A stretch of 64,000 nucleotides of DNA from Treponema sp. (GCA_009777535.1 WRLP01000003.1:62001-126000); one strand, 5' to 3'; positions 26,157 to 34,475 are shown, counted from the first letter of the stretch. Notes: generated by a model not told the origin, from the letters alone. Numbers and translations are program-made.

Positions 26157-26236
26157 TTTACTACGAACCTCACGAACGAACATGAACGAGATATCAAACA
26201 ACAAGTTCGTGTCTGTTAGTGTGGTTAGTGGTTAAA
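26157..26236 (-). repeat. Palindromic CACGAAC repeat R3
   Basis: TTACTACGAACCTCACGAAC at the left and GTTAGTGTGGTTAGTGGTTA at the right, nearly identical at both ends to R2 but with a different middle. Lies between the MDR gene and the DUF4386-like gene. Confidence 0.75.
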
Positions 26237-26246
26237 AATTCCAATA

Positions 26247-26939
26247 TCAATTTCCTTGGGGCTTCTTTGCCGACACCCCTTTAATCAATAACCACAACAA
26301 CAATGTAACTTCACCTATTGTTTCAGGAATGCTTAAAGCATTTTCAATCTTGGCGTAAAGTTCGGGGCTCACCAAAGGTGAGATACTGCCAATGCAATAA
26401 CAAATTCCTGAAAGTGTAAGCAAAATTGCAATGATTTTCGGAATGAAGTTTGATTTATACACAAGGCAGGCCAATGGGAAGAGCCACAAGCCCCAAAAAA
26501 TTGTAACAATGTGTATTCCTGTTATGTGCAAACTAAGTAAAGTCATGGCAATTGCCCCTATTTGCGCTGTGGTGAAAACATTGAGATAGTCTGCCCTGTT
26601 AAGCACAATAAATGCACCTGTCTGGATGATAATAACAGCAAACGTAATGGGAATGGAAACCAATACTAGAGCTGCCATTATTTTTGAAATGAATTCATGC
26701 ACCTGTTTTAATAATTGGTGCAAGGTTAGCCCCAAAAGAATAAAAGCAATCTGACCAACTATGCTTAATAAAATTGCAATAATATACTGAGATTTAAACT
26801 GAACAATATTTTCGGCCGTTAATGCAGCATCTGTGCTGACATAAATATTCCCGGTAAGCATCCAGCTTAAACCGGCGCCTATAGCCAATAACAAATACCA
26901 TATACCGGCAATTTTTGCAGTTTTTTTATCTTCGTTCAT
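26247..26939 (-). CDS. DUF4386-like membrane protein
   Basis: 230 aa with six or seven membrane segments. The opening KKTAKIAGIWYLLLAIGAG followed by a short extracytoplasmic loop and QYIIAILLSIVGQIAFILLG is typical of the DUF4386 family, whose function is unknown. Starts inside the end of the XRE regulator gene (ATGA overlap), so translation is coupled. It may be a target or partner of that small regulator. Confidence 0.7.
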   Translation of the reverse strand: MNEDKKTAKIAGIWYLLLAIGAGLSWMLTGNIYVSTDAALTAENIVQFKSQYIIAILLSIVGQIAFILLGLTLHQLLKQVHEFISKIMAALVLVSIPITFAVIIIQTGAFIVLNRADYLNVFTTAQIGAIAMTLLSLHITGIHIVTIFWGLWLFPLACLVYKSNFIPKIIAILLTLSGICYCIGSISPLVSPELYAKIENALSIPETIGEVTLLLWLLIKGVSAKKPQGN

Positions 26940-27160
26940 TTTTCTTCCTCCTTACATTCAAATACCTCGCCGATTTGTACGCCAAAGACATCGGCAATTC
27001 TAAACGCCAGTTCCAGTGACGGCGAATATTTGCCTGCCTCCAGGGCTACAATGGTCTGCCGGGAAGCTCCCGCTTTTTCCGCCAGTTCTAGCTGGGTCAT
27101 TTCATTGGCGAAAAACCGCAGGGTCCGTATCCTGTTGCTTATTACGAGCTTTTTTTTCAT
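26936..27160 (-). CDS. Small XRE-family HTH regulator
   Basis: 74 aa consisting of little more than a Cro/C1-type helix-turn-helix: RIRTLRFFANEMTQLELAEKAGASRQTIVALEAGKYSPSLELAFRIADVFG. This short form is commonly paired with a small multi-span membrane protein, here the gene immediately before it (3-bp gap) and the one after it (4-bp overlap). Likely an autoregulator of this three-gene unit. Confidence 0.85.
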   Translation of the reverse strand: MKKKLVISNRIRTLRFFANEMTQLELAEKAGASRQTIVALEAGKYSPSLELAFRIADVFGVQIGEVFECKEEEK

Positions 27161-27163
27161 CAG

Positions 27164-27640
27164 TTAAATGCCTTTTTCATTAAAGTAAACGCTTGCCGAG
27201 CCTTCGGCCAGCGAACCGGCGGCGAATGAGCCTCCCATAATGTGCAGAGCAAACAAGGTTGACATGCCCAGGACCAATGTTACCAGTGCGGCAATAAAAC
27301 CAAACCCTGCGCAAATATAGCCAAATTTGGCGGATTTTAGACTGATTAACTTCTCCCTCTCGTCTTCCAGCATAGTTACCGACATGATTCGTTCTACTTT
27401 TTTGTCGTCATGTTCTTTTTCCTTAATTGTGATACCGATGGCAAGGCCGATGTGAAAAAGTATCTGGACTACGATTTGCACAGCAACGCTAATTCCAATG
27501 AATACAAGCATGGCCGTAGCCCATGATTTCAAAGCTTCCGGCGCAGGAGCCTTGCCGCTAAGTGCATAAATCAAATAGGCGGTAAATGACAGGATGCCTA
27601 TGGTCATGCTGACTATGGTCCTTTTGCTGCTGTATGACAT
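27164..27640 (-). CDS. Four-span membrane protein next to XRE regulator
   Basis: 158 aa with four hydrophobic segments (about 10-30, 42-72, 107-127, 130-150) and a charged loop KEKEHDDKKVERIMSV between the second and third. Resembles the small DUF2178-like membrane proteins that travel with 70-residue XRE regulators; family membership is not certain. ATG behind AGAGGG. First gene of the unit. Confidence 0.65.
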   Translation of the reverse strand: MSYSSKRTIVSMTIGILSFTAYLIYALSGKAPAPEALKSWATAMLVFIGISVAVQIVVQILFHIGLAIGITIKEKEHDDKKVERIMSVTMLEDEREKLISLKSAKFGYICAGFGFIAALVTLVLGMSTLFALHIMGGSFAAGSLAEGSASVYFNEKGI

Positions 27641-27781
27641 AAAAATACCCTCTTTTTAGTCAGATTTTACTGATATTTTGACAAGCATAACATACTTAAA
27701 GTCAAATATATATTACATAATATCGGCTATTTTGGTCTTTGTCAAGCTTTTTTTTCATTTTTTTTATAAAAATTCTTCTCT

Positions 27782-27810
27782 TTTATACCTGCCATTAAAT
27801 CTTATATACT
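27782..27810 (+). promoter_or_regulatory. Promoter giving a near-leaderless PPOX transcript
   Basis: TTTATA (27782), 17 bp, TATACT (27805-27810), only 5 nt before the ATG. No ribosome site. Confidence 0.5.
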
Positions 27811-27815
27811 TAGCC

Positions 27816-28214
27816 ATGATGAATAAACACATTCAAAAGTTACTTAAAAAGAAACTTGCTTTTGTCGGATCCGTGGATGAATCAGAGCCGTTTATTAAGT
27901 GCATGATGGTTTCCAAACGTGAGGATAACATATTTTTTTTTGATTCTAATAATGCTTCAGTCCGCGCTGCCCATTGGAAGAAAAATCCCAATGCTTGTCT
28001 ATATTTTTATGGCGGGCCAATTTATCGCGGCGTTATGCTGTCCGGCACAATGGAAATCATAAATGATATGGAGCTAAAAAAAGCGCACTGGAAACCCCTT
28101 ATGAAGTTTGTTTATAAAGGCGGTGTTACCGACCCTGATTACTGCATTTTGAAGTTTATTGCAAAAAAAGGCCGGTATTATTATATGTATAAATCTGAAG
28201 ATTTTACATTTTAA
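27816..28214 (+). CDS. Pyridoxamine 5'-phosphate oxidase-like protein
   Basis: 132 aa from ATG 27816 (27819 also possible); the longer reading upstream would add a hydrophobic segment not seen in the family. Split-barrel flavin-binding fold: LAFVGSVDESEPFIKCMMVSKREDNIFFFDSNN, then ACLYFYGGPIYRGVMLSGTMEI. Such short members bind FMN or F420/heme and often act as oxidoreductases or sensors. There is no ribosome site, while a -10 box lies 5 nt upstream, suggesting a leaderless mRNA. Confidence 0.75.
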   Translation: MMNKHIQKLLKKKLAFVGSVDESEPFIKCMMVSKREDNIFFFDSNNASVRAAHWKKNPNACLYFYGGPIYRGVMLSGTMEIINDMELKKAHWKPLMKFVYKGGVTDPDYCILKFIAKKGRYYYMYKSEDFTF

Positions 28215-28277
28215 CGGCACTCACCCTGTTTCTTATTGAAGTGTCTTTAGTTATATGGCGTATTGTATGACTTGTGA

Positions 28278-28628
28278 TTAATCCATAGTTGTATTAAAAA
28301 GCCGTTCAAAGTGTATATCTATATCAGCGTTTATATCTGACTTTATATCCTGTCGTATTTTCAAAAGCCAATGGGAAGGTAAAGTACGCTTATCCTGTTT
28401 TTTGTTTTTACTGGCGGGAGTGAATAACTGGAATACTTCAATTCCCAGAGCATTAGACAGGGCGATGAGGGTTTTATCGCTTACCCATGCCCTGCGTCCC
28501 TCGATACTGTTAATCATTTGAATGGAAAGAGAGGTCATTTCTGCAAGTTTCTCCTGGGAAATTCCCAGTTTTTTCCTCCTTTCCTTAATATTGGCGGACA
28601 GTATTTTTTTTAATTGATCCGTATCTAT
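28278..28628 (-). CDS. XRE-family regulator, apparently with a non-canonical start codon
   Basis: The HTH is complete only if translation begins upstream of the first ATG (28538): the open frame continues through SANIKERRKKLGISQEKLAE, the normal helix 1-2 region, back to a stop at 28662-28664, and contains no ATG, GTG or TTG there. A good AAAGGAG site is followed 7 nt later by ATA at 28628 (ATT at 28631 is 4 nt away). Starting at ATA gives 116 aa that align residue for residue with the related regulator ending at 30893. The C-terminal third is a separate helical tail. A promoter TTGTCT-16-TAGTAT (28675-28648) lies directly upstream. Confidence 0.65.
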   Translation of the reverse strand: MDTDQLKKILSANIKERRKKLGISQEKLAEMTSLSIQMINSIEGRRAWVSDKTLIALSNALGIEVFQLFTPASKNKKQDKRTLPSHWLLKIRQDIKSDINADIDIHFERLFNTTMD

Positions 28629-28647
28629 AATTGGGCTCCTTTTCCTG

Positions 28648-28675
28648 ATACTACAATAACATTAGGTATAGACAA
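28648..28675 (-). promoter_or_regulatory. Promoter of XRE regulator 28278
   Basis: Minus strand TTGTCT, 16 bp, TAGTAT; the message would begin at or just before the AAAGGAG site. Confidence 0.45.
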
Positions 28676-28772
28676 CTCAGTAATAATAGTTGTAATGTAG
28701 ATAGGTGTTTATTACTTATTTTTGATTGATCTAAAGATTCAAGGAACAAACATCAAAATGAGGAGGCAAATC

Positions 28773-30827
28773 ATGAAGGACAAGTGGTTTTTTATGGGAA
28801 TGCTAGGTTTTTTTCTGGTATTCGGGCTATTTTTAGCAGGATGTGATAACGGTACGAACAGCACAACCGGCACATCCGGCACTACCTACACAGTGACGTA
28901 CAACGCTAACGGCGGCAGCGGGGCGGTACCCGGCGCGCAGACAGTCAATGCCGGAACCAGCATTACTGTTGCCGGGCAGGGTGATTTAACTTTATCAGGC
29001 AGTATTTTCACCGGTTGGAACACCAGTGTCAACGGCTCCGGCACTTCCTACGCCGCCGGCTCTTCCCTGACGGTAAATGCCAATATGACCCTGTATGCAC
29101 AGTGGATAATTGATTCGGGTATTTCCTACACGGTGACGTACAACGCTAATGGCGGCAGCGGGGCGGTACCCGGCGCGCAGACAGTCAGTGCCGGAGTCAG
29201 CATTACTGTTGCCGGGCAAGGTAGTCTAAACTATTCAGGAAGAACCTTTAACGGATGGAATACCAATGCAGATGGCACAGGAACCGCCTACACTGCCGGT
29301 TCTTCCCTGCCGGTAAATGCCAATATGACACTGTATGCGCAGTGGACAACCGGTTCGGGGAGCGGTGATGGTTCCGCCCTTGTTGGGAAATGGTATGGCA
29401 GCCAGTTTATGGCGGATAATCCTGGAGCATTGGCTGCACCTTTTGAATTTCAAGCAGATGGAAAAGTTTTACAGTATGGTGAAGATATAAATTACACTTA
29501 CACCGCAACCGGTGATACTATTTCGATCTCGTATTCTGGTAACACTCCGGGAACTGCTTCCTATGTTATTAATGGTTCTGTTTTAACGATTTTCAATATT
29601 TCTCCTGGTAGTAATATGCCTTTCATGGAAGGTGATTATTACAAACCAAGCGAGCCGGCTACGCTTATCAGCGTAAGCACTAACGGTTCTTCCACGCAGA
29701 CTTCTACAGAATTGATCCTGACCTTTGACAAGCCGATTGCAGGTCTTGGCGCCGATAATATAATGATCGGACGAGACATTTTCACTTTGACCAATGGAAC
29801 CCTCAGCGACTCCGGGCCGGTCTACACCCTGGGCATCAGCAATTTGAACCACGATGGCATTAGCGCTACCTACACCGTGTATGTAGATAAACCAGGTTAT
29901 ATCATAAGCGGTTCGCCACAAACAGTGACGCTTTATAGTCCTCCCGAAGTTACGTTTATTAATGTCACCGCCAATGGCTCTGCCACACAAACTACCAGTC
30001 AGTTGACTTTAACATTTAACAGTCCAATCACGGGTTTGACAGCCGCCAACATCACCCTGAGCGGTGTATCCGGTGTAACGAAGGGAAGCTTGAGCGGCGC
30101 CGGCCCAACGTACACGCTGGACATAAGCGGTTTTACCAGCAGCGGAACTTTAACGGTGGCTGTGACAATACCAGAGACCGCAATGGTCGGATCACCGCAA
30201 TCAACGGAAATTTATTACAACCCCGCTGATTTTCAGGTTGCGTTTACCGGATTAAGCGCCAACGGCGGCAGTACACAAACCACCAGCCAGTTAACCCTGA
30301 CCTTTGACAAGCCGGTTACAGGCCTTGTCGCCAGCGACATTACCTTGAGCGGCATGTCCGTTACCAAAGGAAGCTTGAGCGGTACCGGCCCGACATATAC
30401 ATTGAGTATCAGCGGCGTTAGCAGTGGCGGGACTTTGAATGTATCGGTGGCAAAACCGGGCTTTACGATTAGCGGCTCGCCAAGAACGGTGACTGTTTAT
30501 CATTACATAGCTCCTACTCCGCCTGGTATACCAACTCGCTCTGCTACAGCAAGTGGTAATAATATTACATTTACATGGTCTTTTCCAACAGGAGATAATA
30601 ATGGGCAACCGAATTCTATTTTGGTGAGATTATATGATCCTTCCTATAGTGTGTGGGTAAATGTGGAGACATTGCCAGGTACTGCAACATCATACACTTT
30701 TAATTCTACTATGTGGCGCGATTCAGATGGATGGGTGTTGATGGGAGTAATTGGAACAAACAGTTACGGCAGTGCATCAGGGGGGGTTACTTATAATATG
30801 GTTACAGGTCAATCTATGCCATTCTAG
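28773..30827 (+). CDS. Surface lipoprotein with InlB-type and beta repeats
   Basis: 684 aa from ATG 28773, fixed by AGGAGG 6 nt upstream (an in-frame start 51 bp earlier lacks a site). Lipobox LFLAGCDN. Two Listeria-Bacteroides (InlB B) repeats, YTVTYNANGGSGAVPGAQTV to LYAQW, whose DNA is almost identical, follow. A ~90-residue unassigned domain (LVGKWYGSQFMADNPG) comes next, then three beta repeats of ~80 residues with TQTTSQLTLTFDKPVTGL and KGSLSGTGPTYTLSI, and a C-terminal fibronectin-III-like domain (PPGIPTRSATASGNN). Probable cell-surface protein; ends at a strong hairpin. Confidence 0.8.
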   Translation: MKDKWFFMGMLGFFLVFGLFLAGCDNGTNSTTGTSGTTYTVTYNANGGSGAVPGAQTVNAGTSITVAGQGDLTLSGSIFTGWNTSVNGSGTSYAAGSSLTVNANMTLYAQWIIDSGISYTVTYNANGGSGAVPGAQTVSAGVSITVAGQGSLNYSGRTFNGWNTNADGTGTAYTAGSSLPVNANMTLYAQWTTGSGSGDGSALVGKWYGSQFMADNPGALAAPFEFQADGKVLQYGEDINYTYTATGDTISISYSGNTPGTASYVINGSVLTIFNISPGSNMPFMEGDYYKPSEPATLISVSTNGSSTQTSTELILTFDKPIAGLGADNIMIGRDIFTLTNGTLSDSGPVYTLGISNLNHDGISATYTVYVDKPGYIISGSPQTVTLYSPPEVTFINVTANGSATQTTSQLTLTFNSPITGLTAANITLSGVSGVTKGSLSGAGPTYTLDISGFTSSGTLTVAVTIPETAMVGSPQSTEIYYNPADFQVAFTGLSANGGSTQTTSQLTLTFDKPVTGLVASDITLSGMSVTKGSLSGTGPTYTLSISGVSSGGTLNVSVAKPGFTISGSPRTVTVYHYIAPTPPGIPTRSATASGNNITFTWSFPTGDNNGQPNSILVRLYDPSYSVWVNVETLPGTATSYTFNSTMWRDSDGWVLMGVIGTNSYGSASGGVTYNMVTGQSMPF

Positions 30828-30853
30828 TACACGCATAAGTGCCTGACACCAAT

Positions 30854-30879
30854 TTCCCGTGCCGTCCATGGCACGGGAA
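30854..30879. terminator. Hairpin between convergent lipoprotein and XRE genes
   Basis: Ten-base-pair stem TTCCCGTGCC / GGCACGGGAA, loop GTCCAT, followed by TATTTC. Confidence 0.65.
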
Positions 30880-30892
30880 TATTTCATATTCA

Positions 30893-31219
30893 TTAATTTT
30901 TAGATTTAAAATCCAGGGCCTTCTCTAAGGCTTCATTTATAATCTGTTTCATATCAATAATTATCTTCATGTGTAAACGTTCAAGTGGTTCATTGGGATC
31001 AGTCTCGACATTAAATAGTTTATAAGGTTCAATTCCAAGGGTTTTGGCGATATGTTCCAACATATCTGGTTTAGGATATTTTTTACATGTCTCTATCATA
31101 GCGATATAATGGGTTGATACATTTGCTTTTTCAGCAAGTTCTTCCTGTGTCATTCCCAATTTTCGGCGTTTTTCTTTTAGATTAGCCGCTAAAATCTCTC
31201 TAATCCCTTTAGTTTCCAG
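30893..31219 (-). CDS. XRE-family regulator, apparently CTG-initiated
   Basis: From CTG at 31219 the frame gives 108 aa: ETKGIREILAANLKEKRRKLG then TQEELAEKANVSTHYIAMIE, a complete Cro/C1-type HTH. The only standard start (TTG at 31159) would remove the first helix. AGAGG lies 8 nt before the CTG. Its N-terminal 22 residues align without gaps with the ATA-initiated regulator at 28278. A C-terminal helical tail (MKIIIDMKQIINEALEKAL) may mediate dimerisation. Upstream are two direct ATGGTCAT repeats 22 bp apart (31276, 31298), possible operator sites. Confidence 0.65.
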   Translation of the reverse strand: METKGIREILAANLKEKRRKLGMTQEELAEKANVSTHYIAMIETCKKYPKPDMLEHIAKTLGIEPYKLFNVETDPNEPLERLHMKIIIDMKQIINEALEKALDFKSKN

Positions 31220-31505
31220 AAAAATTACCTCTTCGGCAATAATAACCTGCTTTTCTCACTTGACACATTTCCGAAATGGTCATAATAATATGTCTATATG
31301 GTCATTTTTACGTATTTATGCGTTTTTAATGTAGATTATTTTGATAATTAAAGACTGGAATTATCCAATTTTTAATATTCCGCTCTTGTGGGTGGATCAG
31401 CCGGTGTGTTTATTTCTCTTTTTATGAGGTGGTGTTTTATCTCTTACACCTTCAAATTCATCGGCAGCGTTTACCGTAACCGTAACAGGAACAAATATTA
31501 CATCC

Positions 31506-32204
31506 ATGTCGGGTATAATTAAATGGGATAATGGTGATGAAGAAAATGCGCCTGATTTTGCAGGCAGCGTTCAAAATCCTGATTACACTTTTATCATAAA
31601 CGGATATGTTCCGCCAACAGGCTTTGATGATATACAGGGTATGATATATGCAAGTACCAATGCAAACTTCAAACTTTATACTGAACTTTTGGCGGCGGTG
31701 ACAGACACAACTGCAGATTGGGGTCAAATTGATGAAGACGGTAAAGTGGATTGGAATATAAGAATCCCTAATGGTTCTGTCACATTATACCTTGTAAAAG
31801 GCACAATACAGGCGACATTACTGAAAACGCCTGCCGCTGTTTCCATTACAAACGGAAATGGTGAAGTAGATATTTCAGTATTTGTAGAAGTTCCCCAAAA
31901 CGGCGGTAACGGAGAAGGCGAACCTGCTTCATTTGTGGGAACCTGGAGATATGCACCTGGCGGTGTTATGTCATATGTTTTCACATTTACTGAAAGCACC
32001 TGGTCCTATGGTAATTCGGCTAATAATGGCCCGGTGGGTGTGATAAATGAAGGGACATACACTGTGGAAGGAAATACAGCGACATTAAATTATATAGTAG
32101 GATTAACACCCTTTACTGCTACAGCTACTATTGGCGGGAGTGGAAATACGTTGACAACGACATTAGACGTTGCATCATTGTTTACATTTACAAAACAACC
32201 ATAA
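31506..32204 (+). CDS. Lipoprotein-like protein, probably truncated at its 5' end
   Basis: 232 aa from the only ATG, but without a ribosome site, and the open frame continues upstream to a stop at 31425-31427 (adding LTPSNSSAAFTVTVTGTN), which reads like the middle of a surface beta domain. No signal peptide or lipobox remains. The C-terminal half, FVGTWRYAPGGVMSYVFTFTESTW to LFTFTKQP, resembles the small GTW-led beta domains of treponemal lipoproteins. Most likely a gene remnant whose N-terminal part was lost, or a partner with a start further upstream. The 217 bp between it and the XRE gene hold only the ATGGTCAT repeats. Confidence 0.5.
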   Translation: MSGIIKWDNGDEENAPDFAGSVQNPDYTFIINGYVPPTGFDDIQGMIYASTNANFKLYTELLAAVTDTTADWGQIDEDGKVDWNIRIPNGSVTLYLVKGTIQATLLKTPAAVSITNGNGEVDISVFVEVPQNGGNGEGEPASFVGTWRYAPGGVMSYVFTFTESTWSYGNSANNGPVGVINEGTYTVEGNTATLNYIVGLTPFTATATIGGSGNTLTTTLDVASLFTFTKQP

Positions 32205-32229
32205 AACATTTATACAAAAATAATTAACA

Positions 32230-32257
32230 CGCCTTGTGCCGTCTATGGCACAAGGCG
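32230..32257 (+). terminator. Hairpin after the truncated lipoprotein-like gene
   Basis: Eleven-base-pair stem CGCCTTGTGCC / GGCACAAGGCG with loop GTCTAT, then ATTGTTTG. Loop and inner stem resemble the hairpin at 30854. Confidence 0.6.
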
Positions 32258-32346
32258 ATTGTTTGTGTGTGAAAAAACATCGTTTAACAGGATTGTATAC
32301 GCATCGGCACTAAAGCGCCCCGGGTTCTGTTCGGCCAGGCTGCCCC

Positions 32347-32385
32347 TTGACAGATAAACTTAACGGTGTTAAAATAACATTGTTA
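32347..32385 (+). promoter_or_regulatory. TetR-operon promoter with two palindromic operators
   Basis: TTGACA (32347), 17 bp, TAAAAT (32370). Palindrome TTAACGGTGTTAA (32360-32372) fills the spacer, and TAACATTGTTA (32375-32385) follows the -10; centres are 14 bp apart. Typical autorepression layout for a TetR protein. The core AACATTGTT equals that of the shared operator at 4809. Confidence 0.7.
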
Positions 32386-32403
32386 AGTAAATAGGAGGTT
32401 ACA

Positions 32404-33039
32404 TTGGGAAAGCCGGAAACAGACTTAGCGCCCCGGATACGGGAAAAAACCCTTGAATTGCTCATGGAAAAAGAGCCGGAAGAAATATCCACTCGTGATA
32501 TAGCCAGGGCCTGCGGGGTAACAGCAACCAGTATTTACTATTACTACAGGGATAAAGAGGCCTTATTTAATGAGATAAAACTTATTTTTATCGAAGAAAT
32601 GGACAATTTCATCTCTGAGCAGGTTTCTAAAGGGATGCTAAAGCAGCATAAACAGGGTAAAAGGCCAAACCCCATGGAAGAAGTCAAAGTGGGGCTCCAG
32701 GCATTCAGGGACTGGGCTTTTGCCAATCCACGGGTAGCTATTTTAGTAATGGGGCGGCTAAAGCCGGATATTCAAGCCGACTCTGAAAAAATGAAGAAAT
32801 ACTACCAGAGCACGGATTTTGCAAAGGCCGTACTGGACCGGGCGGTAAGGGCAGGGCTGTCCAACAGTAAGGACACACTGCTTGACGCAAATCTATTCAT
32901 AGCAGCCCTCTGGGGCTCTATTGAAATGGTACTCCTTAACCGGACTATTCCAAAATACTGGTCAAAGCGAGGAAGCATTGACTTTTCAAATGGAATGATT
33001 GATTTACTTTTGGCATCGTTGATACGAAAAACTAAATAA
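32404..33039 (+). CDS. TetR/AcrR-family regulator
   Basis: 211 aa, TTG start with AGGAGG 5 nt upstream. N-terminal HTH: TLELLMEKEPEEISTRDIARACGVTATSIYYYYRDKEALF, the TetR signature. The C-terminal ligand domain is not assigned. It heads an operon with a lipoprotein (18-bp gap) and a flavoprotein (17-bp gap), and its promoter is packed with palindromes, so it most likely represses its own operon and responds to a small lipophilic or aromatic ligand. Confidence 0.9.
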   Translation: MGKPETDLAPRIREKTLELLMEKEPEEISTRDIARACGVTATSIYYYYRDKEALFNEIKLIFIEEMDNFISEQVSKGMLKQHKQGKRPNPMEEVKVGLQAFRDWAFANPRVAILVMGRLKPDIQADSEKMKKYYQSTDFAKAVLDRAVRAGLSNSKDTLLDANLFIAALWGSIEMVLLNRTIPKYWSKRGSIDFSNGMIDLLLASLIRKTK

Positions 33040-33057
33040 ATAATTTTGGAGAATATT

Positions 33058-33735
33058 ATGAAAAAATTTATTTTAATTATTTTGGCGAGTGTATTATTAT
33101 CACTTAATTTTAGCTGTCAATCTCCAAGTAACAAGAAAGGTGATGATGTTGCAGATGGAATGGAACTTATTGTTGAGCCCGGTGAACATTGGCAGGGAAA
33201 AATGAAAGTCCTGTTTTTTTATGTAAAGAAAACACCGCAGATGGCTGCATGGGTTGAAGATGATAATGGGCACTATATTGCAACCATAACAGTAACAAAC
33301 CGCAGTGCCCAAAAAAAATGGCGAAGCGCCCCGAAAGAAGGCCGGCCTGAATCGCTGCCTGTTTGGAATCATAGACAGCAAAATAGCCAGGCGCTTAATG
33401 ATATTGACACGGTAAGTACCGCGACGCCAAAAGCCTCTATTGAGGCAAGGATTGATAAAGGCCTGTTTGTCGAAGGGAATACATACCATGTATACCTGGA
33501 AATTAATCACAGTTTTGATTACAACGATTATTGGACTAAGGATAATTCTGGCGTTAATGGACAGCCATCATTGATATATTACACGCAATTCATCGCGGGC
33601 CAACCGGCGAATATATTCCTTGTTCCAATGGGACATGGTTCGGTTGACGGCTCCAACGGGGATATTACAAGTGGATTGGAAAGTTTTACCACTGCTTTAA
33701 GCATTGTTCATAATGCTTCCATTGTCATAAAATGA
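33058..33735 (+). CDS. Lipoprotein, DUF2271-like
   Basis: 225 aa from ATG 33058 (GGAG 6 nt upstream). Lipobox LSLNFSCQ. The mature part contains KTPQMAAWVEDDNGHYIATITVT, a pattern of the DUF2271 periplasmic family, followed by EGNTYHVYLEINHSFDYN. Function unknown; members often accompany flavoproteins in redox operons, which fits here between a TetR regulator and an FMN-type oxidoreductase. Confidence 0.7.
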   Translation: MKKFILIILASVLLSLNFSCQSPSNKKGDDVADGMELIVEPGEHWQGKMKVLFFYVKKTPQMAAWVEDDNGHYIATITVTNRSAQKKWRSAPKEGRPESLPVWNHRQQNSQALNDIDTVSTATPKASIEARIDKGLFVEGNTYHVYLEINHSFDYNDYWTKDNSGVNGQPSLIYYTQFIAGQPANIFLVPMGHGSVDGSNGDITSGLESFTTALSIVHNASIVIK

Positions 33736-33752
33736 ATAAAGAGGCTTAAATT

Positions 33753-34475
33753 ATGAACATTACCGTAATTAACGGCACAGAGCAAAAAAGCTGCACATAC
33801 ACGATGAAAGAAATATTTCTTTCGATAATGGGAGCCGGGCACAGAATAACTGAATACTATCTGCCCCGTGATTGCCCGGTATTCTGTACAGGCTGCAAGG
33901 CGTGTTTCTTTAAAGATATCAGCGTTTGCCCACATTCGCAGTATACAGTCCCTATTTGGGAGAGCATTATAGCGGCGGATTTATTGGTTTTTACTTCGCC
34001 AACCTATGTGTTCCATGTTACGGCCCAAATGAAGGCATTACTTGACCATTACGGCTCAAAGTGGATGGCACATTCACCGGAAGGGCTAATGTTTAATAAG
34101 CAGGCGGTTATTATTACAAACGCAATAGGTCAAGGCATGGGTAAAACTGCCCGCGATATAAAAGACAGCCTTGATTATTGGGGTGTAGCCCGCACCTATA
34201 TCATCACCCAAGCACTTTTCCAGGCAAAATGGGATGATGTTGCCAATAAAAGAAAAAATGCTTTTCAAGCACGATGTGAACGAGTTGCTGCAAAAGTAAA
34301 AGTAACAAAGCGTGTTAAGCCTCGTATCAAAATTAAATGGATATTTTATTTAATGAAATTGGTACAGAAAATAATCAATAAATCAGAGCTTAAGGCTGGG
34401 CGTGAACATACAAAAGACTATTTGCATTGGAAGGGAAACGGCTGGATAGACGGTAAAAAACCGTGGAGAGACTAA
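33753..34475 (+). CDS. Flavodoxin-fold NAD(P)H-dependent oxidoreductase
   Basis: 240 aa, ATG behind GAGG. Flavodoxin-like N-terminal domain (MNITVINGTEQKS) with a cysteine-rich insertion CPVFCTGCKACFFKDISVCPH that resembles the iron-sulfur flavoprotein family, followed by LLVFTSPTYVFHVTAQMKALLDHYG, the FMN-binding region. The C-terminal ~80 residues are basic and helical (VKVTKRVKPRIKIKW) and unassigned. Last gene of the TetR operon; probably reduces a quinone or aromatic compound. Confidence 0.8.
   Translation: MNITVINGTEQKSCTYTMKEIFLSIMGAGHRITEYYLPRDCPVFCTGCKACFFKDISVCPHSQYTVPIWESIIAADLLVFTSPTYVFHVTAQMKALLDHYGSKWMAHSPEGLMFNKQAVIITNAIGQGMGKTARDIKDSLDYWGVARTYIITQALFQAKWDDVANKRKNAFQARCERVAAKVKVTKRVKPRIKIKWIFYLMKLVQKIINKSELKAGREHTKDYLHWKGNGWIDGKKPWRD

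Noticed and set aside
27680-27710. TTGAC/GTCAA arms upstream of the small membrane protein gene, considered as an operator for the XRE regulator
   Set aside because: Only five bases match on each side across a long spacer; could be chance.
27678-27815. N-terminal extension of the PPOX-like protein with a hydrophobic segment
   Set aside because: It lies upstream of the natural family start and overlaps promoter sequence; no ribosome site was seen for it.
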